Shown: positions 1-9,986 of the stretch, in pieces
How the letters are laid out: each line of letters begins with the position of its first letter
How positions within the stretch are numbered: the stretch's first letter is position 1
NCBI GenBank assembly: GCA_943788055.1
Contig: CALSOU010000009.1
Span: 268,848 to 332,847, forward strand
Length of the DNA stretch: 64,000 nucleotides
Source: an uncultured Saprospiraceae bacterium
GTDB taxonomy: Bacteria; Bacteroidota; Bacteroidia; Chitinophagales; Saprospiraceae
Reading direction: 5' to 3'
Made by a program: the position numbers and the translations under genes
The notes under the pieces: model-generated
What the model was told of the DNA's origin: nothing
Seen by the model: only the letters and a program-made list of their open reading frames with translations
Databases searched by the model: none

Positions 1-13
1 GGCTGGAAATTAA

Positions 14-1354
14 TCATGAGAAAATCTTTTCAAGCTTCTGGATAGCTCGAGGAAGAGCCAAAACGATTACCTTATCTCCAAGAGCTAAAACCGTGTCACC
101 ATTGGGTACGATTATTTCTTCACCACGAATAATTGAACCTATAACCATTGCATTTGGAAAATTCTGCTTCCTAATTGCCTTTTTCGTTAAACGACTCTCT
201 CTATTCACGATGTACTCAATGACTTCTGCATCTACACCATGCAAACTTGTAATTGCCTCAATATTTCCTTTTCTTACAAATCGGAATATGTAATTGGCGG
301 CAATAATTTTCATATTGATCATTGTATCTACGCCAATATTTTGCGAAATCTTCGTGTAGTAGGTATTGTCAACCAATGCAATAGTCTTATAAACTCCCAA
401 CTCATCGGCCATCAAGGAAGTCAAAATATTAGTCTCTGAATTACCTGTCAAAGCAATAAAGACATCCATTTCTTCAATTCCTTCCTCTTTTAAGAGTTCG
501 AAATTTCCAGGATCTCCATGGATAACAAGAGAGTTGTGCAACTCTGCGGTTAGTTCCTTGCAGGTTGATTTATTTTGTTCTACGATACTAACGTTATATT
601 TATTTTCAAGAGCTCTTGCGGTATGCTTAGCTAGTGCAGACCCACCTAGTATCATTACATTATTTACTTTAATGTGTTTTTTGCCTACCCTTTCGAGCAA
701 TGGCGCTAATCTGTTTGGTTCTGTGAGAAAATAAAGGTGGTCGTTTCTTTTTAACCTTGTATATCTTCTTGGGATTAATGTATGATGTCCTCGAAGAATG
801 GCAATAGGGTTAAATGAATGGTGCATGTCCAAATCACTAATATCTTCGATTGTCATTCCTTTGATATGTGATTCATCATCAACAGAAATTCCTGCTAAGG
901 ATACTTTCCCTTCGTCGAACTCAAAAATATCAGTGACTTCACATTGTCCTAGCAGTCGCTCAATTTCCAATGATGCCAAAGTGATAGGCGAAATGATCTT
1001 ATCAATTCCCATTTCTTTGAAACAGACCTTATTCTCGTCAGAAAGGAATTCACTATTATTTACCCGTGCAATTACTTGCTTAGCACCTTTCCTTTTTGCC
1101 AGAATTCCCGCAACAATATTCGTATTCTGTGAGGTAGTTACAGAGATAAAAAGTTCTGTTTGCGCTAGTTCGCACTGATCTAGCACCTCTGGCGAAGAGG
1201 CATCCCCTTTGATAGTAAAAACGTCAAGGTGCGAACCTGCGTAATCTAGTAGTTCTTTGTTTAGGTCAATTAGAACTATGTCTTGATTTTCAGAAGCAAG
1301 TAACCTAGCTAAGTGAAATCCTACGTCTCCTGCTCCTGCAATTACTACGCGCAT
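14..1354 (-). CDS. trkA: Trk-type potassium uptake regulator TrkA
   Basis: Peripheral cytoplasmic NAD-binding regulator of the TrkH/TrkG potassium channel. The 446 residues match the usual two-copy length of about 450. A first Rossmann RCK_N domain opens with GAGDVG at the N-terminus and is followed by an RCK_C domain. A second RCK_N begins near residue 232 with VMILGGSALAKH, and a second RCK_C ends the protein. The ATG start puts the Rossmann strand at residue 3, as usual in the family. Its transcript runs off the left edge of the window, where a trkH partner would be expected but cannot be seen. Family assignment is secure; the identity of the channel partner is inference. Confidence 0.95.
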   Translation of the reverse strand: MRVVIAGAGDVGFHLARLLASENQDIVLIDLNKELLDYAGSHLDVFTIKGDASSPEVLDQCELAQTELFISVTTSQNTNIVAGILAKRKGAKQVIARVNNSEFLSDENKVCFKEMGIDKIISPITLASLEIERLLGQCEVTDIFEFDEGKVSLAGISVDDESHIKGMTIEDISDLDMHHSFNPIAILRGHHTLIPRRYTRLKRNDHLYFLTEPNRLAPLLERVGKKHIKVNNVMILGGSALAKHTARALENKYNVSIVEQNKSTCKELTAELHNSLVIHGDPGNFELLKEEGIEEMDVFIALTGNSETNILTSLMADELGVYKTIALVDNTYYTKISQNIGVDTMINMKIIAANYIFRFVRKGNIEAITSLHGVDAEVIEYIVNRESRLTKKAIRKQNFPNAMVIGSIIRGEEIIVPNGDTVLALGDKVIVLALPRAIQKLEKIFS

Positions 1355-1832
1355 ATATTTGTTTTGGTGTAATACCTGTTAAAGAGAATAACTCATATTA
1401 AAAAATGGGATCCTGAGACAAAGATGATCAGCATTTTCGGAAATATTAGGAATTGTAATGCATAATCCAAAAAAAGCAGGACTTCCTGAAAGAATGCCCT
1501 GCTACCCCCAAAAAACCAATTGAAAACAATCATCTTTATATAGGCCTAAGATATTCCATAGGAATAATTTCAAACAAGCCGCAAATTAAGAACTTTTACT
1601 AGGAAATATAACTAATTATCAGAGTCAAATTACAGTGATTCACAAATAAATCCCCTTATTTTTAATTAGTCTAAGCCTTAAAGTCACGTGCCTTGCACCA
1701 CCTTGAACTTATGACTTCCAATTTTCTTTAACACACATGTTTTACTTCAAAAAAGTCATAATTATTTCTAAAACACGAATTCTAATAATCGTACTCGTAT
1801 AGACTATCTTTGCGTACAATTTATTTTGTACT
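1355..1832. other. Divergent intergenic region trkA/radA
   Basis: 478 bases between divergent genes with no supported coding sequence. It holds a short GCAGG/CCTGC inverted repeat near 1476-1502, flanked by A-runs, and a -7-like box close to radA. The rest is AT-rich with no other structure that I could support. Confidence 0.6.
1805..1812 (+). promoter_or_regulatory. Candidate -7 box for radA
   Basis: TATCTTTG matches the Bacteroidota housekeeping -7 consensus TAnnTTTG and lies 20 bases before the radA ATG. No clear TTTG-type -33 element sits at the expected spacing, so this rests on the -7 match and its position. Confidence 0.45.
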
Positions 1833-3203
1833 ATGGCAAAACTTAGAACTGTGTACTTGTGTCAAAAATGCGGACACCAAGCTCCCAAATGGTCAGGGCA
1901 ATGTCCATCATGCGACGAATGGAATACACTCCACGAAGAGGTCATTTCGAAATCTAAGGCGCCATTAGAACTAACAACAAACTATCGCCAAGATGGTTTG
2001 AAATCCAAGCCAATTAACCTACAATTAATTGAGTCGGTCAGACGCAGGAAATTAATTACACAAGATAATGAATTCAATCGAGTATTAGGAGGAGGGATTG
2101 TACCGGGATCAATAACCTTAATCGGTGGACATCCAGGCATAGGAAAGTCTACACTTCTGCTCCAAATTGCCTTAAGTGGCAGAGGCACTGTGCTATATGT
2201 TTCTGGAGAAGAAAGTGAGGAGCAAATAAAAATGAGGGCTGACAGAGTTGGCGAAGCTCAAGGAGAATGTCTTATCTATTCAGAAACTGACACGACTCAG
2301 ATATTAAAAGAGGCAGCTAAAATTCAGCCTGATTTGCTTGTCATTGATTCAATTCAGACATTACGATCGCCGGGTTTGGATTCTGCACCAGGAAGTGTGA
2401 CTCAAGTAAGAGAATCAACTTCTGAGCTTCAACGTTTTGCGAAAGAGAGTAATATTCCGATTGTGATTATTGGTCATATTAACAAGGACGGAGCAATTGC
2501 AGGTCCAAAAATCCTAGAACACATTGTTGATACAGTTTTACAATTTGAAGGTGATAGCAACTATCGATTTAGGATTCTTCGCTCGTTAAAAAATCGATTC
2601 GGATCTACCGATGAAATGGGGATATACGAGATGAACACTAGTGGTTTAAGAATGGTAGAAAATCCTAGTGCAATGCTTTTGAATCAGTATGATCTCAACC
2701 TCAGTGGGTCAACAACTGCAGCAGCGATAGAAAGTGCTAGACCCCTTTTTGTAGAAACCCAGGCACTTGTCTCAACGGCGGTCTATGGTAATCCGCAACG
2801 TAGTTCTACTGGTTTTGATACCAAAAGAATGAATATGCTTTTAGCAGTTCTGGAAAAGCGCTGCGGCATGCGATTTGGAACAATGGACGTCTTTCTTAAT
2901 ATTGCTGGTGGTTTAAAGATCGTTGATCCGAGTATGGACTTAGCTGTAGTAGCTGCACTTGTTTCATCCCTTCAAGATATTCCAGTCAACAAGAAAATGG
3001 CTTTCTCCGGAGAAGTTGGTCTATCTGGTGAGATAAGAGGCGTAAGTAGAATGGAACAGAGGGTTCAAGAAGCAAATAGACTTGGTTTTACGGATATCTT
3101 TATTCCAAAATTTAATCTGAAAGGACTTGATCAAGCAAGATTTGACATACGAGTCCATCCTATCAATGTACTACCGGAACTTTTTGAGGGACTTTTTGCC
3201 TAA
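1833..3203 (+). CDS. radA: DNA repair protein RadA
   Basis: RadA (Sms) is a hexameric RecA-like ATPase that promotes branch migration in recombinational repair. The 456 residues are full length. An N-terminal C4 zinc finger (CQKCG then CPSC, residues 10-30) is followed by Walker A GGHPGIGKST near residue 92 and a Walker B ending in LLVIDSIQT. The RadA-specific KNRFG motif follows near residue 253, then a C-terminal Lon-protease-like domain. It has its own promoter candidate 20 bases upstream and is transcribed away from trkA. recA and ssb lie within 6 kb, so several recombination genes are close together, but not in one operon. Confidence 0.97.
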   Translation: MAKLRTVYLCQKCGHQAPKWSGQCPSCDEWNTLHEEVISKSKAPLELTTNYRQDGLKSKPINLQLIESVRRRKLITQDNEFNRVLGGGIVPGSITLIGGHPGIGKSTLLLQIALSGRGTVLYVSGEESEEQIKMRADRVGEAQGECLIYSETDTTQILKEAAKIQPDLLVIDSIQTLRSPGLDSAPGSVTQVRESTSELQRFAKESNIPIVIIGHINKDGAIAGPKILEHIVDTVLQFEGDSNYRFRILRSLKNRFGSTDEMGIYEMNTSGLRMVENPSAMLLNQYDLNLSGSTTAAAIESARPLFVETQALVSTAVYGNPQRSSTGFDTKRMNMLLAVLEKRCGMRFGTMDVFLNIAGGLKIVDPSMDLAVVAALVSSLQDIPVNKKMAFSGEVGLSGEIRGVSRMEQRVQEANRLGFTDIFIPKFNLKGLDQARFDIRVHPINVLPELFEGLFA

Positions 3204-3527
3204 ATTTTCGGGTCGTTTCGGAGTATGTCGACTTCTACTATTGAGTCTTTTGGACAAAAGTCAACTAATATTATTGAAGCGCTATTTGTGCATCAATTCC
3301 TCTTTGCTATTTTTTCTAATTTGTCTCTAAAGCAATTGTTGACCTTGTCAAAAGCTTCATTGGAATAAGCTAAATTCATCCTACTTTATCTTATTCAATT
3401 GATTTTATGTACTTTTAAGAGTATCAAAAATGAACTTTGTAAATCGAGAATGAGTGTAACTACTTGTAACAAGAACTAATCATTTTCTAACTTAGCTTCA
3501 CATAATTGAGTTAAAAACTATCAAACA
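3204..3527. other. Intergenic region radA to porin remnant
   Basis: 324 bases of AT-rich sequence. A reading frame that overlaps the radA 3' end runs into it but looks like a shadow. I see no RNA gene, clear terminator or repeat. Confidence 0.5.
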
Positions 3528-4625
3528 ATGAAGACCCCAACTTTAATCTTCTCAATCCTTTTTCTACTGTTCTCGTTTGTAGTAAAGGCGCAAGATAAAT
3601 CGACCTTGGAATTAAAGGCATATGGCGATGTTTACTACGGCTTTTACCCCGACAATAGCTTTTCAGGACTCCAGACATACTCAACAAGTTCTCCTAGAAA
3701 TTCGATAGGTTTAAACAATCTCCAATTGGGTTTGCATTATACATCAAAAGACATTCGATCCAGTATGACCTTGCATCATGGAGATATTGCTCAAGCAACT
3801 TGGGACAATACGTTTGATATGGTCCAAGAAGCAAATGTGGGGGTACAATTATTTACCGATTGGTGGTTAGATGCAGGGCTTTTTAGAACGCATATAGGTA
3901 CGGAGAGTTTTTTACCAAAAAACAATGATCTTAGTATAATTAGTATTATTACTTATAATGAGCCGTTTCTATCAAGCCGGTGCAAAACTTGCTTACGAAG
4001 GGAGTGAAAAATTTGATTTAGAGTTTTGGATTGCAAATGGTTACAACCAGTTTATCGACATCAACACTGCAAAATCACTTGGGTTACTTTTCACCTATCA
4101 CATTTCGGATGTGCACAGTGTCACTTATACTAAGCCTCACAGGTGATGAAACAGACAGCGGTGCACTACCTGCCACAGGTATCATGAGATCTTACCACAA
4201 CCTACACTATAATGGTAATATCAAAAACAAAGTGAAGCTCACGTTTGGTGTCGACTATGGTTTGCAAAACAATACTGAATTCACAACAGATCCATCCAAT
4301 TTCCTTGCTTTCTTGGGAACAGTAAGATTCATACTCACAAAGCAATCCGCTTTAACGGTGCGCTATGAGTACTTTGACGACCCTTCAGGATTTATAGGTG
4401 GTGGATATTTTTTAAATCCGATGGAGGAACGCTTCTCATGGATATACTATACAAGGTATCACTGGAGGATATGAATATGCACCATCAGAATCTTCGTTTA
4501 TTCGAATTGAAGGTCGGTTCCTCGATGAACTAAATGATGCTCCAAATGTATTTGCTGGCTATAGTAAACCAACGCGAATGGAATGGATGATCAACATGGG
4601 AACATTCTTCGATAAGAAGTGGTAA
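3528..4625 (+). pseudogene. Frameshifted outer-membrane beta-barrel (porin-like)
   Basis: Reads as one outer-membrane barrel protein of about 365 residues only if three single-base insertions are undone. The first frame (from 3528) has a signal peptide ending VVKAQ and strands such as AYGDVYYGFY. It breaks after EPF near 3969, and the next frame resumes with YQAGAKLAYEG. A second shift near 4132-4135 joins HSVTYT to LTGDETDSG. A third near 4434-4455 leads to ITGGYEYAPSES, and the protein ends FFDKKW before the stop at 4623. The composition and repeated aromatic strands fit the BBP2/OmpL-like putative porin family. All three shifts have the same sign and together restore the original frame. 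Whether they are real or sequencing errors cannot be told here. Confidence 0.8.
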
Positions 4626-4760
4626 AAAGTTCTTCATCCCTGCTGTAAACTACTGAAATGACATATTAGAATAAAAAAATATAATTTTTTTTAAGTGCTG
4701 AAAAGCCCATAAAATAAAGAAGTTAGTCGTTAAAGTGATGTTAATGGCTAACAAAAAGTA

Positions 4761-4791
4761 TTGGTTTATCAAGTTATTGCTTTTATATTTA
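4761..4791 (+). promoter_or_regulatory. Candidate promoter for the ECF sigma gene
   Basis: TTGG at 4761 and TATATTTA at 4784-4791 resemble the Bacteroidota -33 TTG and -7 TAnnTTTG elements at about 19-base spacing. The last base of the -7 box is off consensus. The ATG is about 115 bases downstream, implying a long leader. Confidence 0.35.
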
Positions 4792-4906
4792 CACTACAGA
4801 CAGATTCTTATACCTACATCTTAATAATCAAAAAATAAAACGCTTATAGCCAAAAATCTACACTGAATAATTAATAAGACTATTACTCACCGATTAAAGT
4901 GTAGAC

Positions 4907-5497
4907 ATGAGCGTATCACAATTATCTCAACGGGCAGATAGAGAATTGATCAACGACTACCTAGAAGGTAGCGACAAATCATTCGAAGTACTTCTTAACA
5001 GACATAGAGAAAAAATCTTTACTTCAATCTATCTTTTTACAAAAGATAGAGACCAAGCGGAAGATATATTCCAAGATGTTTTTATCAAAATTATTGATAC
5101 TCTAAGAAGAGGAAAATACAACCATGAAGGAAAGTTCCTTCAATGGGCCTTACGTATCTCATACAATATGTGTGTTGATAACTTTAGAAGATCAAAGAGA
5201 AAAACAAAAGTATCAGCAACCGAGACATTTGACATATTTGACGTTTTAGAATCCAAAGACGACAATATGGAAACTCGAATGATCAAGAATCAGACAAATG
5301 ATAAGCTTAAATATCTTGTAGATCAACTTCCAGAAGAGCAAAGAGAGGTAGTAATCCTGAGACACTATGCTGACATGAGTTTCAAAGAAATATCTCAATT
5401 AACAAGAGTTAGTATCAATACTGCATTAGGACGAATGAGATATGCCTTGATAAATATGAGAAAGATGGTAGGAGACAAAGAGATTCTACTAAAGTGA
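4907..5497 (+). CDS. ECF-type RNA polymerase sigma-70 factor
   Basis: A 196-residue group IV sigma factor. Region 2 includes LLNRHREKIFTSIYLFTKDRDQAEDIFQDVFIK-like sequence, where the DxAEDIFQDVF helix binds core polymerase. Region 4 contains LPEEQREVVILRHY followed by a helix-turn-helix FKEISQLTRVSINTALGRMRYA that reads the -35 element. There is no adjacent anti-sigma gene on either side, so it may be a constitutive or stand-alone type, as is common for RpoE-like factors in this phylum. It converges on recA with two hairpins between them. Which promoters it reads is unknown. Confidence 0.93.
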   Translation: MSVSQLSQRADRELINDYLEGSDKSFEVLLNRHREKIFTSIYLFTKDRDQAEDIFQDVFIKIIDTLRRGKYNHEGKFLQWALRISYNMCVDNFRRSKRKTKVSATETFDIFDVLESKDDNMETRMIKNQTNDKLKYLVDQLPEEQREVVILRHYADMSFKEISQLTRVSINTALGRMRYALINMRKMVGDKEILLK

Positions 5498-5544
5498 TAT
5501 TACATAGGAAGTTAGGTGAGATTTTACTGTAATATAAATATATA

Positions 5545-5584
5545 AGAAAGCCGCAGTTCAATTAAAGTTGAGCTGCGGCTTTCT
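5545..5584 (+). terminator. Strong hairpin after the sigma gene
   Basis: AGAAAGCCGCAG pairs perfectly with CTGCGGCTTTCT; the stem can extend to about 17 pairs with one G-U, closing on a TTAAAG loop. It lies 48 bases after the sigma stop codon. The 3' U-tract is short, so it may act as a terminator or an RNA-stabilising stem. Confidence 0.75.
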
Positions 5585-5730
5585 ATAATACTTATGAAAG
5601 GCATCAAGTCATAAAAATCAATTAACACTAGTAGAATTCTTTATCTCTCTTGGTCGCTAATTAAACATTGAAGACATCATATCATCTTGACTACTAAATC
5701 AAGGCCTTCGATCATAATATCTACCAGAAA

Positions 5731-5769
5731 AAAGTCGAATAACTCTTCTAAAAGAAATTATTCGACTTT
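5731..5769 (-). terminator. Terminator of recA
   Basis: AAAGTCGAATAA and TTATTCGACTTT form a perfect 12-pair stem. Read on the minus strand it is followed by a T-run, 43 bases after the recA stop. This is a typical intrinsic terminator for recA. Confidence 0.8.
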
Positions 5770-5811
5770 GTATACTTTAATTTCAATATATAGTCAACTA
5801 GACCATCGTAT

Positions 5812-6843
5812 TTATGCTTTCTCCTTTTCCGTTGTTTGCATCTTTATATCGTACTTGGCTTTCACTTTAGCTTCCATTTCGAGAGCAACTTCAGGATTAT
5901 CAGCTAAAAAGTTTTTTGCAGCTTCTCTTCCTTGGGCAATTTTTGTGCCATCGTATCCATACCAAGATCCACTCTTCTCAAGAATTCCAGCTTCAACTCC
6001 AAGGTCTATAATCTCCCCTAGTTTAGAAACACCTTCGCCAAACATGATGTCGAACATTGCAAGTCTAAAAGGCGGTGCTAATTTGTTCTTCACAACCTTA
6101 ACTTTGGTTGGATTTCCTATTACATTACCTTCCTTATCTTTTATTGCTGACCCTGACCTTCTTATATCTAATCTTACCGATGCGTAAAATTTCAATGCGT
6201 TTCCACCCGTAGTTGTCTCAGGGTTTCCAAACATCACACCAATCTTTTCACGCAATTGGTTAATGAATATACAACAACAACCCGTTCTTCCAATTGTACC
6301 TGTAAGTTTACGCAGTGCTTGAGACATCAATCGAGCTTGAAGACCCATTTTACTGTCTCCCATTTCTCCTTCTATCTCCGCTCTTGGCACAAGTGCTGCA
6401 ACAGAATCAATTACGATGATATCAATCGCACCAGAACGAATTAGATTCTCGGCAATTTCCAAAGCCTGCTCACCATTGTCTGGCTGTGATATCAGAAGAT
6501 TTTCAGTATCAACACCCAAGTGTTCCGCATAATATCTGTCAAAGGCGTGTTCTGCATCAATAAATGCAGCAGTTCCGCCTTGCTTCTGACATTCTGCAAT
6601 TGCATGAATTGCTAAAGTCGTTTTACCTGAAGACTCTGGTCCATATATTTCCACTACGCGTCCTTTGGGTAGACCACCTGTTCCAAGTGCAATATCTAGA
6701 CCTAGTGAGCCTGTAGGAATAACATCAGCTTCGATAACTGATTTGTCTCCAAGCTTCATGATAGTTCCTTTTCCGTAGGTTTTATCTAGCTTATCGACAG
6801 CAAGTTGAAGCGCTTTTAATTTCTCATTTTTTGTATCTGCCAT
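5812..6843 (-). CDS. recA: Recombinase RecA
   Basis: The cytoplasmic strand-exchange recombinase and LexA co-protease. The 343 residues are full length. The N-terminal helix [16 protein letters not shown] precedes Walker [10 protein letters not shown], and Walker B ends [12 protein letters not shown]. The DNA-binding loops include [17 protein letters not shown] and [18 protein letters not shown]. The C-terminus ends in a charged tail (TTEKEKA), shorter and less acidic than that of E. coli. It is single-cistron: a 343-base gap separates it from ssb upstream. No obvious SOS box was identified by eye. Confidence 0.98.
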   Translation of the reverse strand: MADTKNEKLKALQLAVDKLDKTYGKGTIMKLGDKSVIEADVIPTGSLGLDIALGTGGLPKGRVVEIYGPESSGKTTLAIHAIAECQKQGGTAAFIDAEHAFDRYYAEHLGVDTENLLISQPDNGEQALEIAENLIRSGAIDIIVIDSVAALVPRAEIEGEMGDSKMGLQARLMSQALRKLTGTIGRTGCCCIFINQLREKIGVMFGNPETTTGGNALKFYASVRLDIRRSGSAIKDKEGNVIGNPTKVKVVKNKLAPPFRLAMFDIMFGEGVSKLGEIIDLGVEAGILEKSGSWYGYDGTKIAQGREAAKNFLADNPEVALEMEAKVKAKYDIKMQTTEKEKA

Positions 6844-7186
6844 GTTGTTAAGGTTCTATTGGTCGATTCAGTATGACACTGCTCAGAAGCTGGCAAAAAT
6901 GGACCAATAATGTTAAAAATATAACTTGAGATTAGAGGTTCTGAACCTCATACATTAAAACCACGAAATTAATATAAGTAATTCTATTATATATAGTTTA
7001 TTGCTATAAATATGTCTATTCATTATGTTTTTTTAAAATATTTTGAATAAAATTTCACATAGGCAACATCAGAGGACTCAAATACTAAAATATCAAGCAT
7101 TGAATGTTTCATGATTTTCTACTCGGTCACCGTCAATCGAAGGTGACCGAAATAGAAAATAGTGTGTTAATGAGTAAGCTCTTTTT
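6844..7186. other. Intergenic region recA/ssb
   Basis: 343 bases upstream of recA. Apart from the hairpin at 7115-7159 it is very AT-rich and must contain the recA promoter, but I could not identify a convincing -33/-7 pair. Confidence 0.5.
7115..7159 (-). terminator. Hairpin after ssb
   Basis: CGGTCACC (7124-7131) pairs with GGTGACCG (7142-7149). Outer arms TTTTCTA/TAGAAAA extend the stem across a small internal loop. It starts 27 bases after the ssb stop, so it probably ends ssb transcription. Confidence 0.65.
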
Positions 7187-7537
7187 CTAGAATGGTGGCT
7201 TACTAGGCTTTGCACTCAAAAACTTAAAGTCTGTCACAACTATGTCGGTTGCATACCTAGTAAAACCGTCGCTACCTTCATACTTATTGTATTGAAGTTT
7301 CCCAGATACCGCAAGATGAGAGCCTTTTTTAGTATTCTCAAAAAGGACTTTCGCCCGCTTTCCCCAGACTGTGAGATTGTGCCAAGCTGTTTGTTGGACA
7401 AACTCCCCATCTTTGTTTTTGTAACCTTCTGATGTAGCGAGACTGCTCTTTGCAACCATTCGCCCGTTACCTAAATCTTTTAGTTCAAAGTCACGTCCAA
7501 GATTTCCGATTAATGTTACTGAATTTTCGATATTCAT
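7187..7537 (-). CDS. ssb: Single-stranded DNA-binding protein
   Basis: A short SSB of 116 residues made almost entirely of the OB fold: NSVTLIGNLGRDFELKDLGNG at the N-terminus, then AWHNLTVWGKRAKVLFENTKKGS and LQYNKYEGSDG. The protein stops at KPSKPPF, so the disordered linker and the acidic DDDxPF tip that recruits partner proteins are nearly absent; only the final Pro-Phe remains. Such short SSBs occur in Bacteroidota, often beside a longer copy elsewhere in the genome, so this may be the secondary SSB. It is separated from recA by a hairpin and is transcribed in the same direction. Confidence 0.93.
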   Translation of the reverse strand: MNIENSVTLIGNLGRDFELKDLGNGRMVAKSSLATSEGYKNKDGEFVQQTAWHNLTVWGKRAKVLFENTKKGSHLAVSGKLQYNKYEGSDGFTRYATDIVVTDFKFLSAKPSKPPF

Positions 7538-7983
7538 AATCTTTGTTTTTTGCCAAATTCAGGCGATTAATAAATGTTTAAATGAAGTCTCAGAATGCTT
7601 TTTCGGCCGTTACAAATTATCATTACATCTGCACTTCTTCTATTAGTGTAATCAGCTCATAGTTTTGTCCCCTTATTTCTCATATTTTTTTCAAATAAAG
7701 TCTTGAATCCAATGTTTATGCACTTTACAGATTAAAAGAACAGTTGCTAGTTGTAAGGTTTGTTGTTCTGATTCCTAAATTTTTGGCAAAAAAAGGTCTA
7801 GAAACCCTTTCAATTATCAGGGTTGAAAATGTTTTTTGGCACAGAGATTTAGTAGTTCAATAACTCAGTAGGAATCAGTTGATAAGGCTCTTTATTAACT
7901 TACTCCAGAAAAATATAAAGAGTCTCGCGCAGCGATTTGATGAAATATGTAGTATGAATAGTATAACTTCAAGAGTATAAACA
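7538..7983. other. Divergent intergenic region ssb / T9SS protein
   Basis: 446 bases with divergent promoters expected. A weak AACCCT/AGGGTT inverted repeat sits at 7803-7824. Otherwise it is AT-rich with no coding or RNA signal that I could support. Confidence 0.5.
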
Positions 7984-9939
7984 ATGAAAACAATCTTAAA
8001 AACCATTTTATTCGTCCTGATTTGCCAATTCTTAAGTATTCATGGAAAGGCACAAACATTCCCGAAGTTAACTGCCACAGATCTCGATGGAGTAAGTCAT
8101 GATCTTCAAACTGATTACCTAGATCAAGGAATCCCAGTACTTGTCCACTTTTTCGCTGGATGGAATTTTTGGGATGAGTATTTCATGGATACAATGAGTA
8201 TGCAAAATGCATATAGTGATTATGGTCCCAATGGATCAGGACAGATTATGATGTTAGCATTTGAAATCGACTCATTTACATCAGATGAGGACCTAGAAAA
8301 TGGCACCAATGGTTCAATTACAAACTGGACAAGTCTAATAAATTACCCAATAATTAATCTTGATGATCCTTCTTGGGCGACGGATACCATGGGTGTCTTC
8401 GCAATGCCATCATTGGCTCTATTTTGCCCAGATGGTACTATTTACGGTAGCAGTACTGTAGGTGGACCTCCCAACTATCCATATTTAGAAACAGATGAAA
8501 TGGACTATGGTAATTTTCTATCTATCGATGGCATAACAGATGCATTCGAAAACTTATGTGGCACAATGATCGATGACGAAAACGTATCAGGATATGCTAC
8601 TTTAAATATTGATGAATGTGAAACTGAGCTAGAAAATCCTCTAAAAGGAACAGTAGTTACATTTACAGATGGAGCAAATATTCAAATCAGAACCGCAAAC
8701 CAACAAGGACGTTATGAGGCATTCTTAGCTAATGGCACTTATGACATGACTTTTGAAAATACTTCGACCCTGATTTCTATTTGTGCAGCACCAACTTCAG
8801 TTACGGTGAATAACGATGTTACTACCGATCTTGATGTTATATATGACGCTGACATTTTATGTCCTGAAATAACACTCGATCTTAACCCTTGGTTATTGCG
8901 ACCATGTGACCTTACAAGCTTTGTTCAATTTGAGGTTTGTAATATAGGAACAGTTGATCTTTCAGCATACACTGCGACTTTGCAGTTTCCTCAAGGATCA
9001 GATGTGATAGCAACTAATACGATGGATCCCTACACTTTCGATGTAGCGACAGGTGTAATGCAATTTAGTCTATCTGGACTTGAAATGGGCGCGTGTAAGA
9101 ACATTCAAATAGGTTTCAGCACTCCATGTCCTACAAATGCGGGAGATACTTTGTGCTTTGATCTATCAACTGATCCAGTACAGATTTACCCAAATTGTGA
9201 TGAATACATTCAAAATGAGGTGTCGGCTTGCGAAGAAGCGGTAGCGTCGTACGATCCAAATGATAAAAACGGATTGACTCCTGGAGAAGGTCCTGTGAAC
9301 TTTATTGATGCAGGTACAGAATTGACCTATATGATTCGATTCCAAAATACAGGAAATGATACAGCTTTTACTGTAAGAATTGATGATCCTATGAGTTCAG
9401 TTTTTGATGTTTCTACAATTCGACCTTTAGGCGCAAGTCATGAGTATGTTATGAGTTACTCCGAAGGAATGCTTAGTTTCTCATTCCCAGATATCAAACT
9501 TGTGGACAGTTTCAAAAACGAACCTTTATCACATGGGTTTATTACTTACAAAGTGACCCTTAAGGAAGGACTTGTACCAGGAACAGAAATAAATAACTAC
9601 GCAAATATTTATTTTGATTCTAATGCTCCGATTCTTACGAATACACATCAATATGTTGTGACGATTTTATCAAACAGTAATGATTATAGCTGGTTAGATG
9701 TAAGTGTCTATCCAAATCCTGCTCAAGAAATGATAACGGTGGATATGGATCAATTGGAGAATAAGGAGGTGAAACTAGAAGTACTTGATCTACAAGGTCG
9801 GGTTCTGATCAGTCAAAACAAAGTATTTCAAAAAGCAACTATGAATGTGGGAGATTTAATCTCAGGTATGTACTACATTCAGATTCGAGATCAAAAGACC
9901 AACGAACTTATTACACTAAGGAAATTTGTAAAAGAGTAG
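7984..9939 (+). CDS. Secreted thioredoxin-fold/DUF7619 protein with T9SS sorting domain
   Basis: A 651-residue secreted protein. A Sec signal peptide ends near GKAQ (residue 24). Residues about 25-180 resemble a peroxiredoxin/thioredoxin-like fold (FPKLTATDLDG, PVLVHFFAGW), but where a CxxC would be expected it reads WNFWDE, so it is unlikely to be redox active. The middle holds a cysteine-containing carboxypeptidase-regulatory-like stretch. A conserved repeat domain (ASYDPNDKNGLTPGEG to YFDSNAPILTNTH) follows at about 420-555. The last 80 residues are a T9SS type A sorting domain (VYPNPAQEMITVDM, GRVLIS, SGMYYIQI). It is therefore probably exported by the type IX system and released or anchored at the surface. 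Its function is unknown. Confidence 0.88.
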   Translation: MKTILKTILFVLICQFLSIHGKAQTFPKLTATDLDGVSHDLQTDYLDQGIPVLVHFFAGWNFWDEYFMDTMSMQNAYSDYGPNGSGQIMMLAFEIDSFTSDEDLENGTNGSITNWTSLINYPIINLDDPSWATDTMGVFAMPSLALFCPDGTIYGSSTVGGPPNYPYLETDEMDYGNFLSIDGITDAFENLCGTMIDDENVSGYATLNIDECETELENPLKGTVVTFTDGANIQIRTANQQGRYEAFLANGTYDMTFENTSTLISICAAPTSVTVNNDVTTDLDVIYDADILCPEITLDLNPWLLRPCDLTSFVQFEVCNIGTVDLSAYTATLQFPQGSDVIATNTMDPYTFDVATGVMQFSLSGLEMGACKNIQIGFSTPCPTNAGDTLCFDLSTDPVQIYPNCDEYIQNEVSACEEAVASYDPNDKNGLTPGEGPVNFIDAGTELTYMIRFQNTGNDTAFTVRIDDPMSSVFDVSTIRPLGASHEYVMSYSEGMLSFSFPDIKLVDSFKNEPLSHGFITYKVTLKEGLVPGTEINNYANIYFDSNAPILTNTHQYVVTILSNSNDYSWLDVSVYPNPAQEMITVDMDQLENKEVKLEVLDLQGRVLISQNKVFQKATMNVGDLISGMYYIQIRDQKTNELITLRKFVKE

Positions 9940-9986
9940 AAAGCTTATACCTTTGAAATAGCCTAGGCAAGTACTACGTAATCTAC

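Noticed and set aside
798..1178. 126-codon plus-strand frame inside trkA
   Set aside because: It lies wholly antisense to a secure gene and has no recognisable domain or start context.
3127..3330. 67-codon frame overlapping the end of radA
   Set aside because: Out-of-frame continuation of radA codons into intergenic sequence; no protein-like conservation.
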